Positions 25,000-33,307 of a stretch of 64,000 nt of DNA are shown here, piece after piece. Where the stretch lies: NCBI GenBank assembly GCA_016704465.1, contig JADJAD010000008.1:372001-436000 (forward strand). Reading direction: 5' to 3'. The stretch is from Gemmatimonadota bacterium. Lineage in GTDB: Bacteria; Gemmatimonadota; Gemmatimonadetes; Gemmatimonadales; Gemmatimonadaceae. The notes below the pieces were generated by a model. It had not been told where the DNA came from and made no database searches. It saw only the letters and a program-made list of their open reading frames with translations. Position 1 is the first letter of the stretch; the number at the start of each line of letters is the position of its first letter. Made by a program: the position numbers and the translations under genes.

Positions 25000-26673
25000 A
25001 TGACCTTTCCGACCGACATCGAGATCGCGCAGGGCGCCACGCTTCGACCCATCGTCGACGTCGCCGCGGAGTTGGACCTCACGCCTGACGAGCTGGACCT
25101 GTACGGCAAGTACAAGGCGAAGATCCCGCTCGAGGTGACGCAACGACCGCCGCGCGGTCGACTCGTGCTCGTCACGGCGATCAACCCGACGGCCGCGGGG
25201 GAAGGGAAGACCACCACGTCGGTCGGACTGGCGCAGGCGCTGCGCAAGATCGGCAAGCGCACCGCGCTGTGCATCCGAGAGCCGAGCCTCGGCCCCGTCT
25301 TCGGCGTCAAGGGCGGGGCGGCTGGCGGCGGTTACGCGCAGGTCCTCCCGATGGAAGACATCAACCTGCACTTCACCGGCGATTTCCACGCCATTGCAAC
25401 TGCCCACGCCCTGCTCTCGGCGTTGCTCGACAACCACCTGCAGCAGGGCAACGCGCTCAACATCGATCCGAGGCGCATCACCTGGCCGCGCACCATCGAC
25501 ATGAATGACCGGGCGTTGCGCCACGCGGTGATCGGGCTGGGCGGTCCGGGCGAGGGGGTGGTGCGCGAGGAACGGTGGGTGATCGTCCCGGCCAGCGAGA
25601 TCATGGCGATCGTGGCGCTCGCCACGTCGTTCCCCGATCTCGAAGCGCGCCTGGCCCGCATCATCGTCGGCGCAACCGCAGGCGCAGATCGCAAGCCCGT
25701 CCGCGCCGGCGACCTGCACGCGGCGGGTGCCATGGCCATGCTGCTCAAGGATGCCATCCGACCGAACCTCGTGCAGACGCTCGAGGGAGGGCCGGCCTTC
25801 GTGCACGCGGGCCCGTTCGGGAACATCGCCCACGGGTGCAACTCGATCCTCGCCACGCGCGCCGGACTCGCGTTGGGCGACATCGTCGTGACCGAGGCGG
25901 GATTCGGCTCGGACCTCGGCGCCGAGAAGTTCTTCGACATCAAGTGCCGCGCCGGCGGACTGGTCCCCGAGGCCGCGGTGCTCGTCGCCACGGTCCGGGC
26001 GCTCAAGATGAACGGCGGTGCCAACAAGAAGGAACTCGCCCGCGAGGACCTGGGCGCGCTGGAGCGGGGGCTGCCGAACCTGGAACACCACATTGCCAAT
26101 GTGCGACAGTTCGGTGTCCCCGTTGTCGTGGCGGTGAATCGCTTCGCGACGGACAGCGACGCGGAGTTGGAGATGGTAAGCGCCTGCGCTCGACGCGCGG
26201 GCGTGCGGGTCGCGCTTAACGAGGTCTTCGCCCGCGGTGGTGACGGTGGGGTCGAACTCGCCCGGGAGCTGCTCGCCCTCCTCGACGAGGGCGGCGCGCA
26301 GTTCGCCCCGATCTACGACGCCACGCTCCCCATTCGCGAGAAGATCAGCATCGTCGCGAAGCGCGTCTACGGCGCCGATGGCGTCGACTTTTCGCCCAAG
26401 GCCGAGCGGTCGATTGCTTACCTCGAGTCAATCGGCATGGGCGACACTCCCGTCTGCATGGCCAAGACGCAATACTCCCTGTCCGATGACGCCACCCTGC
26501 TGGGGCGTCCCACGGGATTCCGCTTGACCGTGAAGGAGGTCTATCCCTCCGCAGGCGCTGGTTTCGTCGTGGCGCAGTGTGGTGATGTCATGACGATGCC
26601 GGGACTCCCCAAGTCCCCGGCGGCTGAGGGCATGGCGGTCGGTCCCGATGGGTCGATCACCGGACTCTCCTGA
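25000..26673 (+). CDS. fhs: Formate-tetrahydrofolate ligase
   Basis: A 557-residue Fhs that forms 10-formyl-THF from formate, THF and ATP. The P-loop PTAAGEGKTTTSVGLAQAL is visible near residues 64-83; FGVKGGAAGGGYAQV and KMNGGANKKEL are family hallmarks. It starts a small cluster with ridA (14-base gap) and selD (22-base gap), so formate one-carbon metabolism and selenium metabolism are side by side. A 91-base gap separates it from tatD. Confidence 0.95.
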   Translation: MTFPTDIEIAQGATLRPIVDVAAELDLTPDELDLYGKYKAKIPLEVTQRPPRGRLVLVTAINPTAAGEGKTTTSVGLAQALRKIGKRTALCIREPSLGPVFGVKGGAAGGGYAQVLPMEDINLHFTGDFHAIATAHALLSALLDNHLQQGNALNIDPRRITWPRTIDMNDRALRHAVIGLGGPGEGVVREERWVIVPASEIMAIVALATSFPDLEARLARIIVGATAGADRKPVRAGDLHAAGAMAMLLKDAIRPNLVQTLEGGPAFVHAGPFGNIAHGCNSILATRAGLALGDIVVTEAGFGSDLGAEKFFDIKCRAGGLVPEAAVLVATVRALKMNGGANKKELAREDLGALERGLPNLEHHIANVRQFGVPVVVAVNRFATDSDAELEMVSACARRAGVRVALNEVFARGGDGGVELARELLALLDEGGAQFAPIYDATLPIREKISIVAKRVYGADGVDFSPKAERSIAYLESIGMGDTPVCMAKTQYSLSDDATLLGRPTGFRLTVKEVYPSAGAGFVVAQCGDVMTMPGLPKSPAAEGMAVGPDGSITGLS

Positions 26674-26687
26674 GTGAGGATCAGAAC

Positions 26688-27071
26688 GTGACCGTGCAAC
26701 GACTCCACACCGACAACGCGCCCGCCGCGATCGGTCCCTACGCGCAGGCGACGATCGCCGGTGGCTTCCTGTTTACTGCCGGGCAGATCCCGCTCGATCC
26801 CGTGTCCATGCAGGTGGTCGAGGGCGATGTCGTCGCCCAGGCCGAGCGCGTCATGCAGAGCCTTTCCGCTGTGTTGGCAGAGGCCGGCTGCACGTGGGCC
26901 GACGTGGTCAAGACCACGGTCTTCCTGCAGGACATGGCCGATTTCCCGCGGGTCAACGAGGTCTATGCCCGCGTAATCGGCGAGGCGCGGCCCGCCCGCT
27001 CGACCGTGCAGGTTGCCGGGCTTCCGCGTGGCGTGCTCGTCGAGATCGAGGCCATCGCCCGCGTCGGTTGA
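26688..27071 (+). CDS. ridA: RidA-family enamine/imine deaminase
   Basis: A 127-residue RidA/YjgF protein that hydrolyses reactive 2-aminoacrylate and other enamines. Hallmarks are IGPYAQATIAGGFLFTAGQIPL and the C-terminal PARSTVQVAGLPRGVLVEIEAIA with the substrate-binding Arg. It uses a GTG start. It lies between fhs and selD in the same direction. Confidence 0.92.
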   Translation: MTVQRLHTDNAPAAIGPYAQATIAGGFLFTAGQIPLDPVSMQVVEGDVVAQAERVMQSLSAVLAEAGCTWADVVKTTVFLQDMADFPRVNEVYARVIGEARPARSTVQVAGLPRGVLVEIEAIARVG

Positions 27072-27093
27072 TCCCTTCGCCGAAGGTCCACAC

Positions 27094-28134
27094 ATGACCG
27101 ATGAACGCGCGCACATCTTTCGCCTCACGCACTACGCGCGCAGTGCCGGTTGAGCCGCCAAGATGGGTCCGGGTGACCTCACGACGGCGCTGGCGGCGCT
27201 CGTACCGCACACGGATGCGCGGCTGCTCATCGGGCACCAGACCCTCGATGACGCCGGGGTCTTCCGGCTATCCGCCGACCTCGCCCTCGTGCAGACGGTG
27301 GACTTCTTCGCCCCGATCGTCGACGACCCGTACGACTTCGGGCAGGTGGCCGCGGCCAACGCCCTCTCCGACGTCTACGCGATGGGAGGCGAACCGCTCA
27401 CCGCACTGTCGATCGTCGCCTTTCCCACCGGCAAGCTTCCGCTGGAGGTGCTGGGCGAGATCCTGCGAGGCGGCCAGGACAAGGTGCACGAAGCGGGTGC
27501 CTCGCTCGTCGGCGGGCACACGATCACCGACGACGAACTGAAGTTCGGGCTGTCGGTCACCGGGCGTGTGCACCCCGATCGCATCCTCAGCAACGCCAAC
27601 GCACGTGTCGGCGACCGGCTCATCCTGACCAAGCCGATCGGGACGGGGCTGGTCGCGACGGCCGTGAAGCGCGGCAGCGCGCAGGCCGGCCACGAGGCGG
27701 CCATGGTGGACTCCATGAAGCGCCTCAACCGTGACGCCGCGATGGCCGCGCTGGCGGTCGAGTCGCGTTGTGCGACCGACATTACAGGATTCGGCCTGCT
27801 GGGGCACGCGGCGCACATCGCCCGAGCGAGCCAGGTCTCCTTGCGCCTGCAGGTGGCAGCGGTGCCGGCGCTTCCCGGCGCATGGGAGGCGCTGGCCGCC
27901 GGGGTCCGCACCGGCGGCGCCGAACGCAACGATGCGTACCTCGCACCCGACGTCGCGTGGGGAGCGGTCAGCGCCGAGCAGCGTGCCCTCCTGGTCGACC
28001 CGCAGACATCGGGCGGCTTGCTCGTCGCGGTCCCCGCCGATCGCGTGGACGACTACCTTGCGCGCGTGGCTGGAAGCGTCGTCATCGGCGACGTCGTGCC
28101 GAGAGGGGAACATCTCCTCGTGCTGGCAGTGTAG
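27094..28134 (+). CDS. selD: Selenide, water dikinase SelD, itself a selenoprotein (in-frame TGA = Sec20)
   Basis: SelD makes selenophosphate, the selenium donor for Sec-tRNA. The frame starts at ATG 27094 after GAAGG and reads LTHYARSAG, TGA (27151-27153), AAKMGPGDL. This aligns with the N-terminal LTxYxxxxGCxxK active-site motif, with the TGA at the essential Cys and Lys23 conserved. Gene callers would start late, at ATG 27163, and lose the active site. Total length is 346 residues; later motifs (VDFFAPIVDDPYDFG, SDVYAMGG, ITGFGLLGHA, DPQTSGGLL) are canonical. A hairpin follows the TGA as expected for a bacterial SECIS, and selC lies 45 bases downstream. selA and selB are not in the window. 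Confidence 0.93.
27151..27197 (+). promoter_or_regulatory. Candidate bacterial SECIS element in selD
   Basis: Downstream of the TGA a 4-bp stem GGTC/GACC (27166-27169 with 27175-27178) closes a 5-base loop containing three Gs, with the stem starting 12 bases after the TGA. An outer stem pairs GCCGCCA (27154-27160) with TGGCGGC (27191-27197). Spacing and a G-bearing apical loop fit known SelB-binding hairpins. Confidence 0.6.
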
Positions 28135-28179
28135 TACCCCGCCGCGTCGCGCGTTCGTTGCCTCGATGATCCACACCAT

Positions 28180-28276
28180 GGGTGCGTATGGGGCCTGGTG
28201 GCTTCCGTCGTCTTCAAAACGGCTGTGACCTGACTCCGTCGGGTTTGGTGGGTTCGATTCCCACACGCTCCCGCCA
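28180..28276 (+). tRNA. selC: tRNA-Sec (anticodon TCA)
   Basis: A 97-base tRNA with encoded CCA. It has the long 8-bp acceptor stem of tRNA-Sec (one T-T mismatch at pair 4), a 6-bp D stem, an anticodon stem closing the loop CTTCAAA with anticodon TCA at 28214-28216, a 7-bp variable arm, a 5-bp T stem with loop TTCGATT, and discriminator G. It lies directly after selD, confirming that UGA is decoded as selenocysteine in this organism. Confidence 0.95.
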
Positions 28277-28286
28277 CTCCGGTCCC

Positions 28287-29030
28287 GTGCGCACGCCCGC
28301 TCTCGTGTCGACTCCCTCCCACCGGACTCGATCGCAGCGAGGGTGTGCGCTCGCCCGAGCCGCCGTGTTCGCGATCGGTGCGCTCGTGCTGTCCGCTACA
28401 GGCGCGCGCGCACAGCACGCGGATTCGGCACGGGCCGGCATCCGTCCCGCCGCCAGCGACTCGGTGACGCAGGCGCCTCGTCCCGAGGCGCCGCGCCGGC
28501 AGGCCGTGCAGCCGCGCGATACCCTCGCGCCGCCTGTCTCGCCGGGCAAGGCCTTCCTGCTCTCGCTCGCCCTCCCGGGGCTGGGCCAGACCAGGCTCAA
28601 TCGTCCCACCGCCGGCGGCGTCTACTTCACCGCGGAGGCAGTCTGGCTGGCGATGCTCGGCAAGGCGGCCAACGATCTGCGCATCGCGAAGGCGTACGCC
28701 GACAACGTCATCGTGAACACGTACGAGGTGGACGCCGCGACCGGCCAGCCGGTGATCCGCGACAGTGCCTACGTGGTCAAGGACACGCTGCGCAGCAAGT
28801 ACGCAGAGCCGGTCGCGTCGGGAAACGCGGCGTCAGGCCAGGAGCAACGCAGCCGGGTGAAGGCGCGACGCCTGCACTTCGAGGACTGGATCGCGATGCT
28901 CGCGTTCAATCACCTCTTCTCGGCGGCTGATGCCTACGTGTCGGCGCATCTGTGGGACCTTCCCGCCCAGGTGGAGATGCGGGCACTCCCGCGTGGGAAC
29001 GGCATCGGCATCTCCATCCCGTTTCGTTAG
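28287..29030 (+). CDS. DUF5683-like exported protein
   Basis: About 247 residues. It has a signal peptide-like N-terminus (LARAAVFAIGALVLSATGARAQ), a Pro/Arg-rich stretch, then a hydrophobic segment AFLLSLALPGLGQ with a following Asn. That LPGxGQxxN pattern is the DUF5683 signature seen in Bacteroidota and Gemmatimonadota envelope proteins. Function is unknown. GTG 28287 or GTG 28305 could be the start; the open frame upstream overlaps tRNA-Sec. It converges with lpxH, overlapping 4 bases. A second protein of this type is at 45084. Confidence 0.6.
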   Translation: MRTPALVSTPSHRTRSQRGCALARAAVFAIGALVLSATGARAQHADSARAGIRPAASDSVTQAPRPEAPRRQAVQPRDTLAPPVSPGKAFLLSLALPGLGQTRLNRPTAGGVYFTAEAVWLAMLGKAANDLRIAKAYADNVIVNTYEVDAATGQPVIRDSAYVVKDTLRSKYAEPVASGNAASGQEQRSRVKARRLHFEDWIAMLAFNHLFSAADAYVSAHLWDLPAQVEMRALPRGNGIGISIPFR

Positions 29031-29800
29031 GTTCGCGCCGGCTCGCGTCGCAGCAGGTCCGACGACGGGCCCGAGAGCGAGATCCTGAAGCGCCGCAGTT
29101 CCACGGCGTCGTCGGTGACGCGAAGGAACGTCGAGTCGCCCAGCCAGGTGCCCGGATTGGCAAACACGGCGCCCGTCTCCGCGCGTTCGACCACCGGGAC
29201 GTGCGAGTGCCCGTAGACGAGCAGTTGCAGCGCCGGGTCCCCTGCGAGGGCGCGCATCGCCACCTTGAGCAGGCCGCTCCCGCCATCCTTGGCCCGATAG
29301 GTCCGGCTCGCGTGCGAGGAGCCTAACGCGAGGCGCGTCCCGAGGTCGGGATGCAGCCAGCGAAAGGCCCAGATCGCGAGCGGATGGCGCAGGACGACGC
29401 GCAGCATCCGGTACTTCCGGTCCTCCTCGTCACGCAGCCCGTCCCCGTGCTCGATGTGCGACACCCAGCCCGCGATGTCGCCGCGCCAGGGCCCGCGCAG
29501 GTAGTCGACCCCCACGTCCTGCCGCAGGAAGTCGCCCCCCCAGCAGTCGTGGTTGCCGGCGACATAGACGATCCGCACGCCCTGGTCGGCAAGGTCGGCC
29601 AGCGCCGCGAGCACGCGATAGCCCGCCCGCGGAATGACCCGCTTCCACTCGAACCAGAAGTCGAACAGGTCACCGTTGATGACGAGCGTCTTTGCGTCGC
29701 GTCGAATGTCGCGAAGGAACGCCAGCAGGAGGCGTTCGGCGTCCGGATCGGCGACGCCAAGATGCGCGTCCGAAATGAGGTAGGCGGGTGACGGGAGCAC
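29027..29800 (-). CDS. lpxH: UDP-2,3-diacylglucosamine diphosphatase (LpxH-like calcineurin phosphoesterase)
   Basis: A 257-residue metallophosphoesterase with ISDAHLG, INGDLFDFWFEW, VAGNHD, HIEHGD and VYGHSHVP, the metal ligands of the LpxH family. LpxH cleaves UDP-diacylglucosamine to lipid X, the step after LpxA/LpxC/LpxD, whose genes lie at 60-63 kb. The GTG at 29800 gives the family N-terminus (VLPSPAYLISDAHLG). A TATACT at 29812-29807 would start transcription almost at this codon. A non-LpxH phosphatase of the same fold is less likely. Confidence 0.78.
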   Translation of the reverse strand: MLPSPAYLISDAHLGVADPDAERLLLAFLRDIRRDAKTLVINGDLFDFWFEWKRVIPRAGYRVLAALADLADQGVRIVYVAGNHDCWGGDFLRQDVGVDYLRGPWRGDIAGWVSHIEHGDGLRDEEDRKYRMLRVVLRHPLAIWAFRWLHPDLGTRLALGSSHASRTYRAKDGGSGLLKVAMRALAGDPALQLLVYGHSHVPVVERAETGAVFANPGTWLGDSTFLRVTDDAVELRRFRISLSGPSSDLLRREPART

Positions 29801-29888
29801 GCGCCGAGTATAGGCGTCCGCCCTCCCTTTACAAAGGGTGGCGAACCACACATCTTCGCGCCGTCAGCAACACCCACCCGGGGGACGG

Positions 29889-30182
29889 ATGGCACAGAGT
29901 GCGCTCGGACTCATCGAGACCAAGGGACTCGTTGGGGCAATTGAAGCGGCCGATGCGATGGTCAAGGCGGCCAATGTCCGCCTGATCGGAAAGGAGAAAG
30001 TCGGCGGCGGCTACGTGACGGTGTTCGTACGAGGCGACGTGGGGGCCGTCAAGGCCGCCACCGATGCCGGCGCGGCGGCGGCCGAGCGCGTGGGCGAGTT
30101 GGTCTCGGTCCACGTCATCCCACGCCCGCACGCGGAACTCGAACTCCTCCTCCCGCAGGGAGCGCTGGGTGACGGCGGCTGA
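29889..30182 (+). CDS. Bacterial microcompartment hexameric shell protein (BMC-H, PduA-like)
   Basis: A 97-residue single-domain BMC protein that tiles the shell as hexamers. The sequence GLIETKGLVGAIEAADAMVK, the pore loop KVGGGYVT, RGDVGAVKAATDAGAAAA and VHVIPRPH are close to PduA/EutM/CsoS1-type shell proteins; the pore motif is GGG. ATG 29889 is preceded by a GGGGGA stretch. It is the first gene of the microcompartment module, and its last 14 bases overlap the second shell gene, so the two are coupled. Confidence 0.95.
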   Translation: MAQSALGLIETKGLVGAIEAADAMVKAANVRLIGKEKVGGGYVTVFVRGDVGAVKAATDAGAAAAERVGELVSVHVIPRPHAELELLLPQGALGDGG

Positions 30183-30645
30183 TCGCGGCTGGTCGCTCGA
30201 AGCACTCGGCCTCGTCGAGACCCGTGGGTTGGTCGGGGCGCTGGAGGCGGCCGACGCCGGCGTAAAGGCGGCTGACGTGCGCCTGTTAGGCACCGAGCGG
30301 GCCGATGCCGGCCTGGTGACCGTCAAGTTCCTCGGCGACGTCGCCGCGGTGAAGGCCGCCGTCGATGCAGGCGCCGCCGCGGCCGGCCGCGTCGGTCAGC
30401 TGGTCGCGGTCCACGTGATCCCACGGCCACACGAGGAGATCGGCGTCGTGGCCGAAGACGACGACGCGAGCGATACCCGCATCTCGCACGATCGCCTCGA
30501 TGACGCACACCTGGCGCAGCTGCGCGTGGTCGAGCTGCGCTCCCTCGCGCGGCGGGTGGACGACTTCCCGATCAAGGGGCGCGACGTGGCCCGCGCCGGC
30601 CGCGATGAACTCCTCGCCGCCTTTCGCGCCCTGCCACGCGCCTGA
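30169..30645 (+). CDS. BMC-H shell protein with C-terminal Rho_N/SAP-like extension
   Basis: A 158-residue protein. Residues ~10-90 are a full BMC domain (EALGLVETRGLVGALEAADA, pore loop RADAGLVT, VHVIPRPHEE). An acidic linker (~95-112) follows, then a ~40-residue helical tail: LAQLRVVELRSLARRV and AGRDELLAAFRAL. The tail resembles the helix-extended loop-helix of Rho_N/SAP-type nucleic-acid-binding domains, with an insert between the helices. BMC-H proteins are normally ~90-100 residues, so the tail is extra. It could bind DNA, RNA or a cargo partner. GTG 30169 overlaps the preceding gene; the aldehyde dehydrogenase starts 14 bases later. Confidence 0.9.
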   Translation: MTAADRGWSLEALGLVETRGLVGALEAADAGVKAADVRLLGTERADAGLVTVKFLGDVAAVKAAVDAGAAAAGRVGQLVAVHVIPRPHEEIGVVAEDDDASDTRISHDRLDDAHLAQLRVVELRSLARRVDDFPIKGRDVARAGRDELLAAFRALPRA

Positions 30646-30659
30646 CCCGTCGGCATCCC

Positions 30660-32204
30660 ATGGACGCCGACCTGCAGAGCATCCAGGAAGCGCGCGATCT
30701 CGTCGCCGGTGCCGCGATGGCGCAGCGGAGCTTTGGCAACGCCACCCAGGACCAGGTCGATCGCGTGGTCGTGGCCATGGCCGGCGCCGCCTCGCGCGCT
30801 GCCGAGTCGCTCGCCCGCTCGGCGGTCGAGGAGACCCGCATGGGGGTCTACGAGCACAAGATCATCAAGAATCGCTTCGCCTCGGACCTCCTGCTCGAGT
30901 ACATCCTCCCGATGCGCACCGTTGGCGTGTTGCACGAGGATCCGGTCCGGCGCGTGCGCGAGCTGGCCGTCCCCATGGGGGTCGTCGGCGCCATCATCCC
31001 CACGACCAACCCGACCTCCACGGCCATCTACAAGGCGCTCATTTCCGTGAAGGCCCGCAACGCGATCGTGATGTCCCCCCATCCGCGTGCGGTGCGCTGT
31101 ACCGTGGACGCCGGACGCATTCTCCAGGAAGCGGCGCGCGCCGCCGGTGCCCCCGAAGGGCTCGTGAACGTCATGTCCACCCCGTCGCTGGACGGAACGA
31201 CCGCCCTCATGCGACACCGCGAGACGGCCGTCCTGCTGGCGACCGGTGGTGCGGATATGGTGCGCGCGGTCTACACGGCGGGAAAGCCGGCCTACGGCGT
31301 CGGGCCCGGAAACGTCCCGTCGATCATCGAACGGACCGCCGACGTGAGCAAAGCCGTCGCCGACGTGGTCGACGGCAAGACCTTCGATGCCGGCGTGTTG
31401 TGCTCGTCCGAAAACTCGGTGATCGTCGACCGCCCCGTCGCCGCCGACGTGCGGGCCCGCTTTCTGGCCGAGGGCGGACACTTCTGCTCGCCCGACGAAA
31501 AGCGCTTGCTCGAACGCTACATGATTCCGGCCAGCGGCAAGGGGATCAATCCCGATGTCGTCGGCCAACAGCCCACCGCCATCGCGCACCGCGCGGGGTT
31601 CGACGTCCCGCCCCATACCAAGCTGCTGCTCGTGGAGCTGTCGCAGGTCGGGGCCACCGATCCCCTGAGCCGCGAGAAGCTCTGCCCGGTGCTCGGCTAC
31701 TTCGTGGAGGACGGGTGGGAACGCTGCTGCGAGCGGGCCATCGAACTCCTCCGCTACGGCGGCATGGGGCATTCGCTGGGCATCCACTCCCGGGATCCCC
31801 TGGTGATCGATCGGTTCTTTCGCGAGAAACCTGCGTTCCGCATCGTGGTGAATTCGAACACGGCGATCGGTGCCGTCGGCTTCACGACCGGCTTTGCGCC
31901 AGCCATGACCCTCGGGCCGGGCTCGTGGGGAGGGAGTATCACCTCCGACAACATCACGCCCATGCACCTGCTCAACGTGAAGCGACTGGGAGAGGAGATC
32001 CGGCCGTACCGTGACCCGCTGCGCGATCGGCCCGAATCCCGCCGCGCCACCGAGCCGTCGCAGCCGGTACTGGAGCGTCCCCGGTCCGCGAGCGCGTCGG
32101 CCACGAGCGCGTCGGCCACGAGCGCGTCGGCCACGAGCGCGTCGGTCGATGTGGCGAGCATCGTCGAGCGCTTCATGGTCGACTTCCGCGCAGGACGCCG
32201 ATGA
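30660..32204 (+). CDS. CoA-acylating aldehyde dehydrogenase (PduP/EutE-like), microcompartment core enzyme
   Basis: A 514-residue enzyme that would oxidise an aldehyde with NAD+ and CoA to acyl-CoA inside the microcompartment. Catalytic Cys248 lies in DAGVLCSSENS; PTTNPTSTAIYK, GVGPGNVPSIIE and GGMGHSLGIHS are typical of the AdhE/EutE/PduP group. After the catalytic domain comes a Ser/Ala/Thr linker coded by a 15-bp tandem repeat, then a short amphipathic tail (VASIVERFMVDF) resembling encapsulation peptides. Its stop overlaps the pduL start. The aldehyde substrate cannot be inferred because no signature aldehyde-producing enzyme is nearby. Confidence 0.9.
   Translation: MDADLQSIQEARDLVAGAAMAQRSFGNATQDQVDRVVVAMAGAASRAAESLARSAVEETRMGVYEHKIIKNRFASDLLLEYILPMRTVGVLHEDPVRRVRELAVPMGVVGAIIPTTNPTSTAIYKALISVKARNAIVMSPHPRAVRCTVDAGRILQEAARAAGAPEGLVNVMSTPSLDGTTALMRHRETAVLLATGGADMVRAVYTAGKPAYGVGPGNVPSIIERTADVSKAVADVVDGKTFDAGVLCSSENSVIVDRPVAADVRARFLAEGGHFCSPDEKRLLERYMIPASGKGINPDVVGQQPTAIAHRAGFDVPPHTKLLLVELSQVGATDPLSREKLCPVLGYFVEDGWERCCERAIELLRYGGMGHSLGIHSRDPLVIDRFFREKPAFRIVVNSNTAIGAVGFTTGFAPAMTLGPGSWGGSITSDNITPMHLLNVKRLGEEIRPYRDPLRDRPESRRATEPSQPVLERPRSASASATSASATSASATSASVDVASIVERFMVDFRAGRR
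32090..32149 (+). repeat. 15-bp tandem repeat encoding a (SASAT)n linker
   Basis: About four copies of a unit close to AGCGCGTCGGCCACG sit in frame near the 3' end of the aldehyde dehydrogenase gene. They encode repeated Ser-Ala-Ser-Ala-Thr between the catalytic domain and the putative encapsulation peptide. Such repeats change length easily. Confidence 0.8.
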
Positions 32205-33307
32205 CGGCGGACGAACGCGAGCAGCTGGCGGAACTGATCGCCGACGAGATCAGGCGGGCGCTGGGTCGTGCCGATGGTGCACCCACGCGCGCAGTCCCGT
32301 GGTTGGCGCTTCCGGTGCGTCCCGCGCCACCCGAACGCGCGGGCGAGGCACCTGCCTGGAGTGGCGCGGCGCAGTCGTTAGGCGACGTCGCCCCGATCCG
32401 ACGACCGAGTGCCTCGTCCCACCGTGCCGATCCCGGGTCGATGACCGCCGCCATTCGCGCCGCGGCAGCGGGGCAGGGCCCGGAGCGCGCACGACCGCTC
32501 CCGGCGATGGCCCAACAGGGCGGCGCGTCCGATGGGCGTCCGACCGCACGGCGCATCGCGGCCGGGAGTCGTCGTCGCCCGGCGGGCGTCGTCGAGGTCC
32601 CGATCGCCGTCTCACGGCGCCACCTGCACGTGTCGCCGGATCATGCGCGAGCCCTGTTCGGATCCGAGGCGCTGGAAGTACATCGTCGCATTCAGCAGCC
32701 GGGACAGTTCGCGGCCCGGCAGCTGGTGGACGTGGTCGGCCCAAGTGGCCGACTCGAACGCCTGCGCGTCGTGGGCCCAACACGTGCCGAGACGCAGCTG
32801 GAGCTGTCGCGACGCGACGCCGCACAGCTCGGGGTCGATCCGTCACTGGCGGCCAGCGGAGCGCTGCAGGCCTCCGGTGGCGGGCTCACGCTGGTTGGTC
32901 CGCACGGCCGGGTCGAACTTGCACGCGGCGTCATCGTCGCCGCGCGGCATCTGCACCTGTCACCCGACGATGGCGAGCGTTGGGGGATGCGCGATGGCGA
33001 TCGCGTCGACCTGCGATGCGGCCACGGCGCGCGAGCCACGACATGGCACGACGTGCTCGTGCGGTGTGGCCAGGGGAACGCCACGGAACTGCACCTGGAC
33101 GAGGATGAAGCCAACGCTGCCGCCGTCGGCGCCGGTGCGATTGCCCGCCTCGTGAGGCTGTACGAGGGCGACCGCGTGCGCCGTCGACTGATCACCGAGC
33201 GCGACCTGATCGCCTTGGCCCGACGCGGTGAGCCGATCCCGCACGGCGCCCTGCTCACCCCGGGGGCCCGCGATCGCGCCCGCGCGCTGGGACTGGACCT
33301 CGCATGA
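32201..33307 (+). CDS. pduL: PduL-family phosphate acyltransferase with N-terminal encapsulation peptide
   Basis: PduL converts acyl-CoA and phosphate to acyl-phosphate and free CoA, recycling CoA inside metabolosomes. The zinc-binding histidines of its two domains are visible as H141/H143 (SRRHLHVSPDH) and H250/H252 (AARHLHLSPDD). Residues 1-22 (EREQLAELIADEIRRAL) form an amphipathic helix like known encapsulation peptides, followed by a ~110-residue Pro/Ala/Arg linker. A ~40-residue C-terminal piece (RRLITERDLIALARRG ... LLTPGARDRARALGL) goes beyond the usual domain. At 368 residues it is much longer than the usual ~210-270. It overlaps both neighbours by 4 bases. Confidence 0.92.
   Translation: MTADEREQLAELIADEIRRALGRADGAPTRAVPWLALPVRPAPPERAGEAPAWSGAAQSLGDVAPIRRPSASSHRADPGSMTAAIRAAAAGQGPERARPLPAMAQQGGASDGRPTARRIAAGSRRRPAGVVEVPIAVSRRHLHVSPDHARALFGSEALEVHRRIQQPGQFAARQLVDVVGPSGRLERLRVVGPTRAETQLELSRRDAAQLGVDPSLAASGALQASGGGLTLVGPHGRVELARGVIVAARHLHLSPDDGERWGMRDGDRVDLRCGHGARATTWHDVLVRCGQGNATELHLDEDEANAAAVGAGAIARLVRLYEGDRVRRRLITERDLIALARRGEPIPHGALLTPGARDRARALGLDLA

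Noticed and set aside
29807..29835. Leaderless transcription of lpxH from TATACT at 29812-29807
   Set aside because: The -35 match (TTTGTA) is poor and the start codon choice is itself uncertain, so it was not listed as a promoter.
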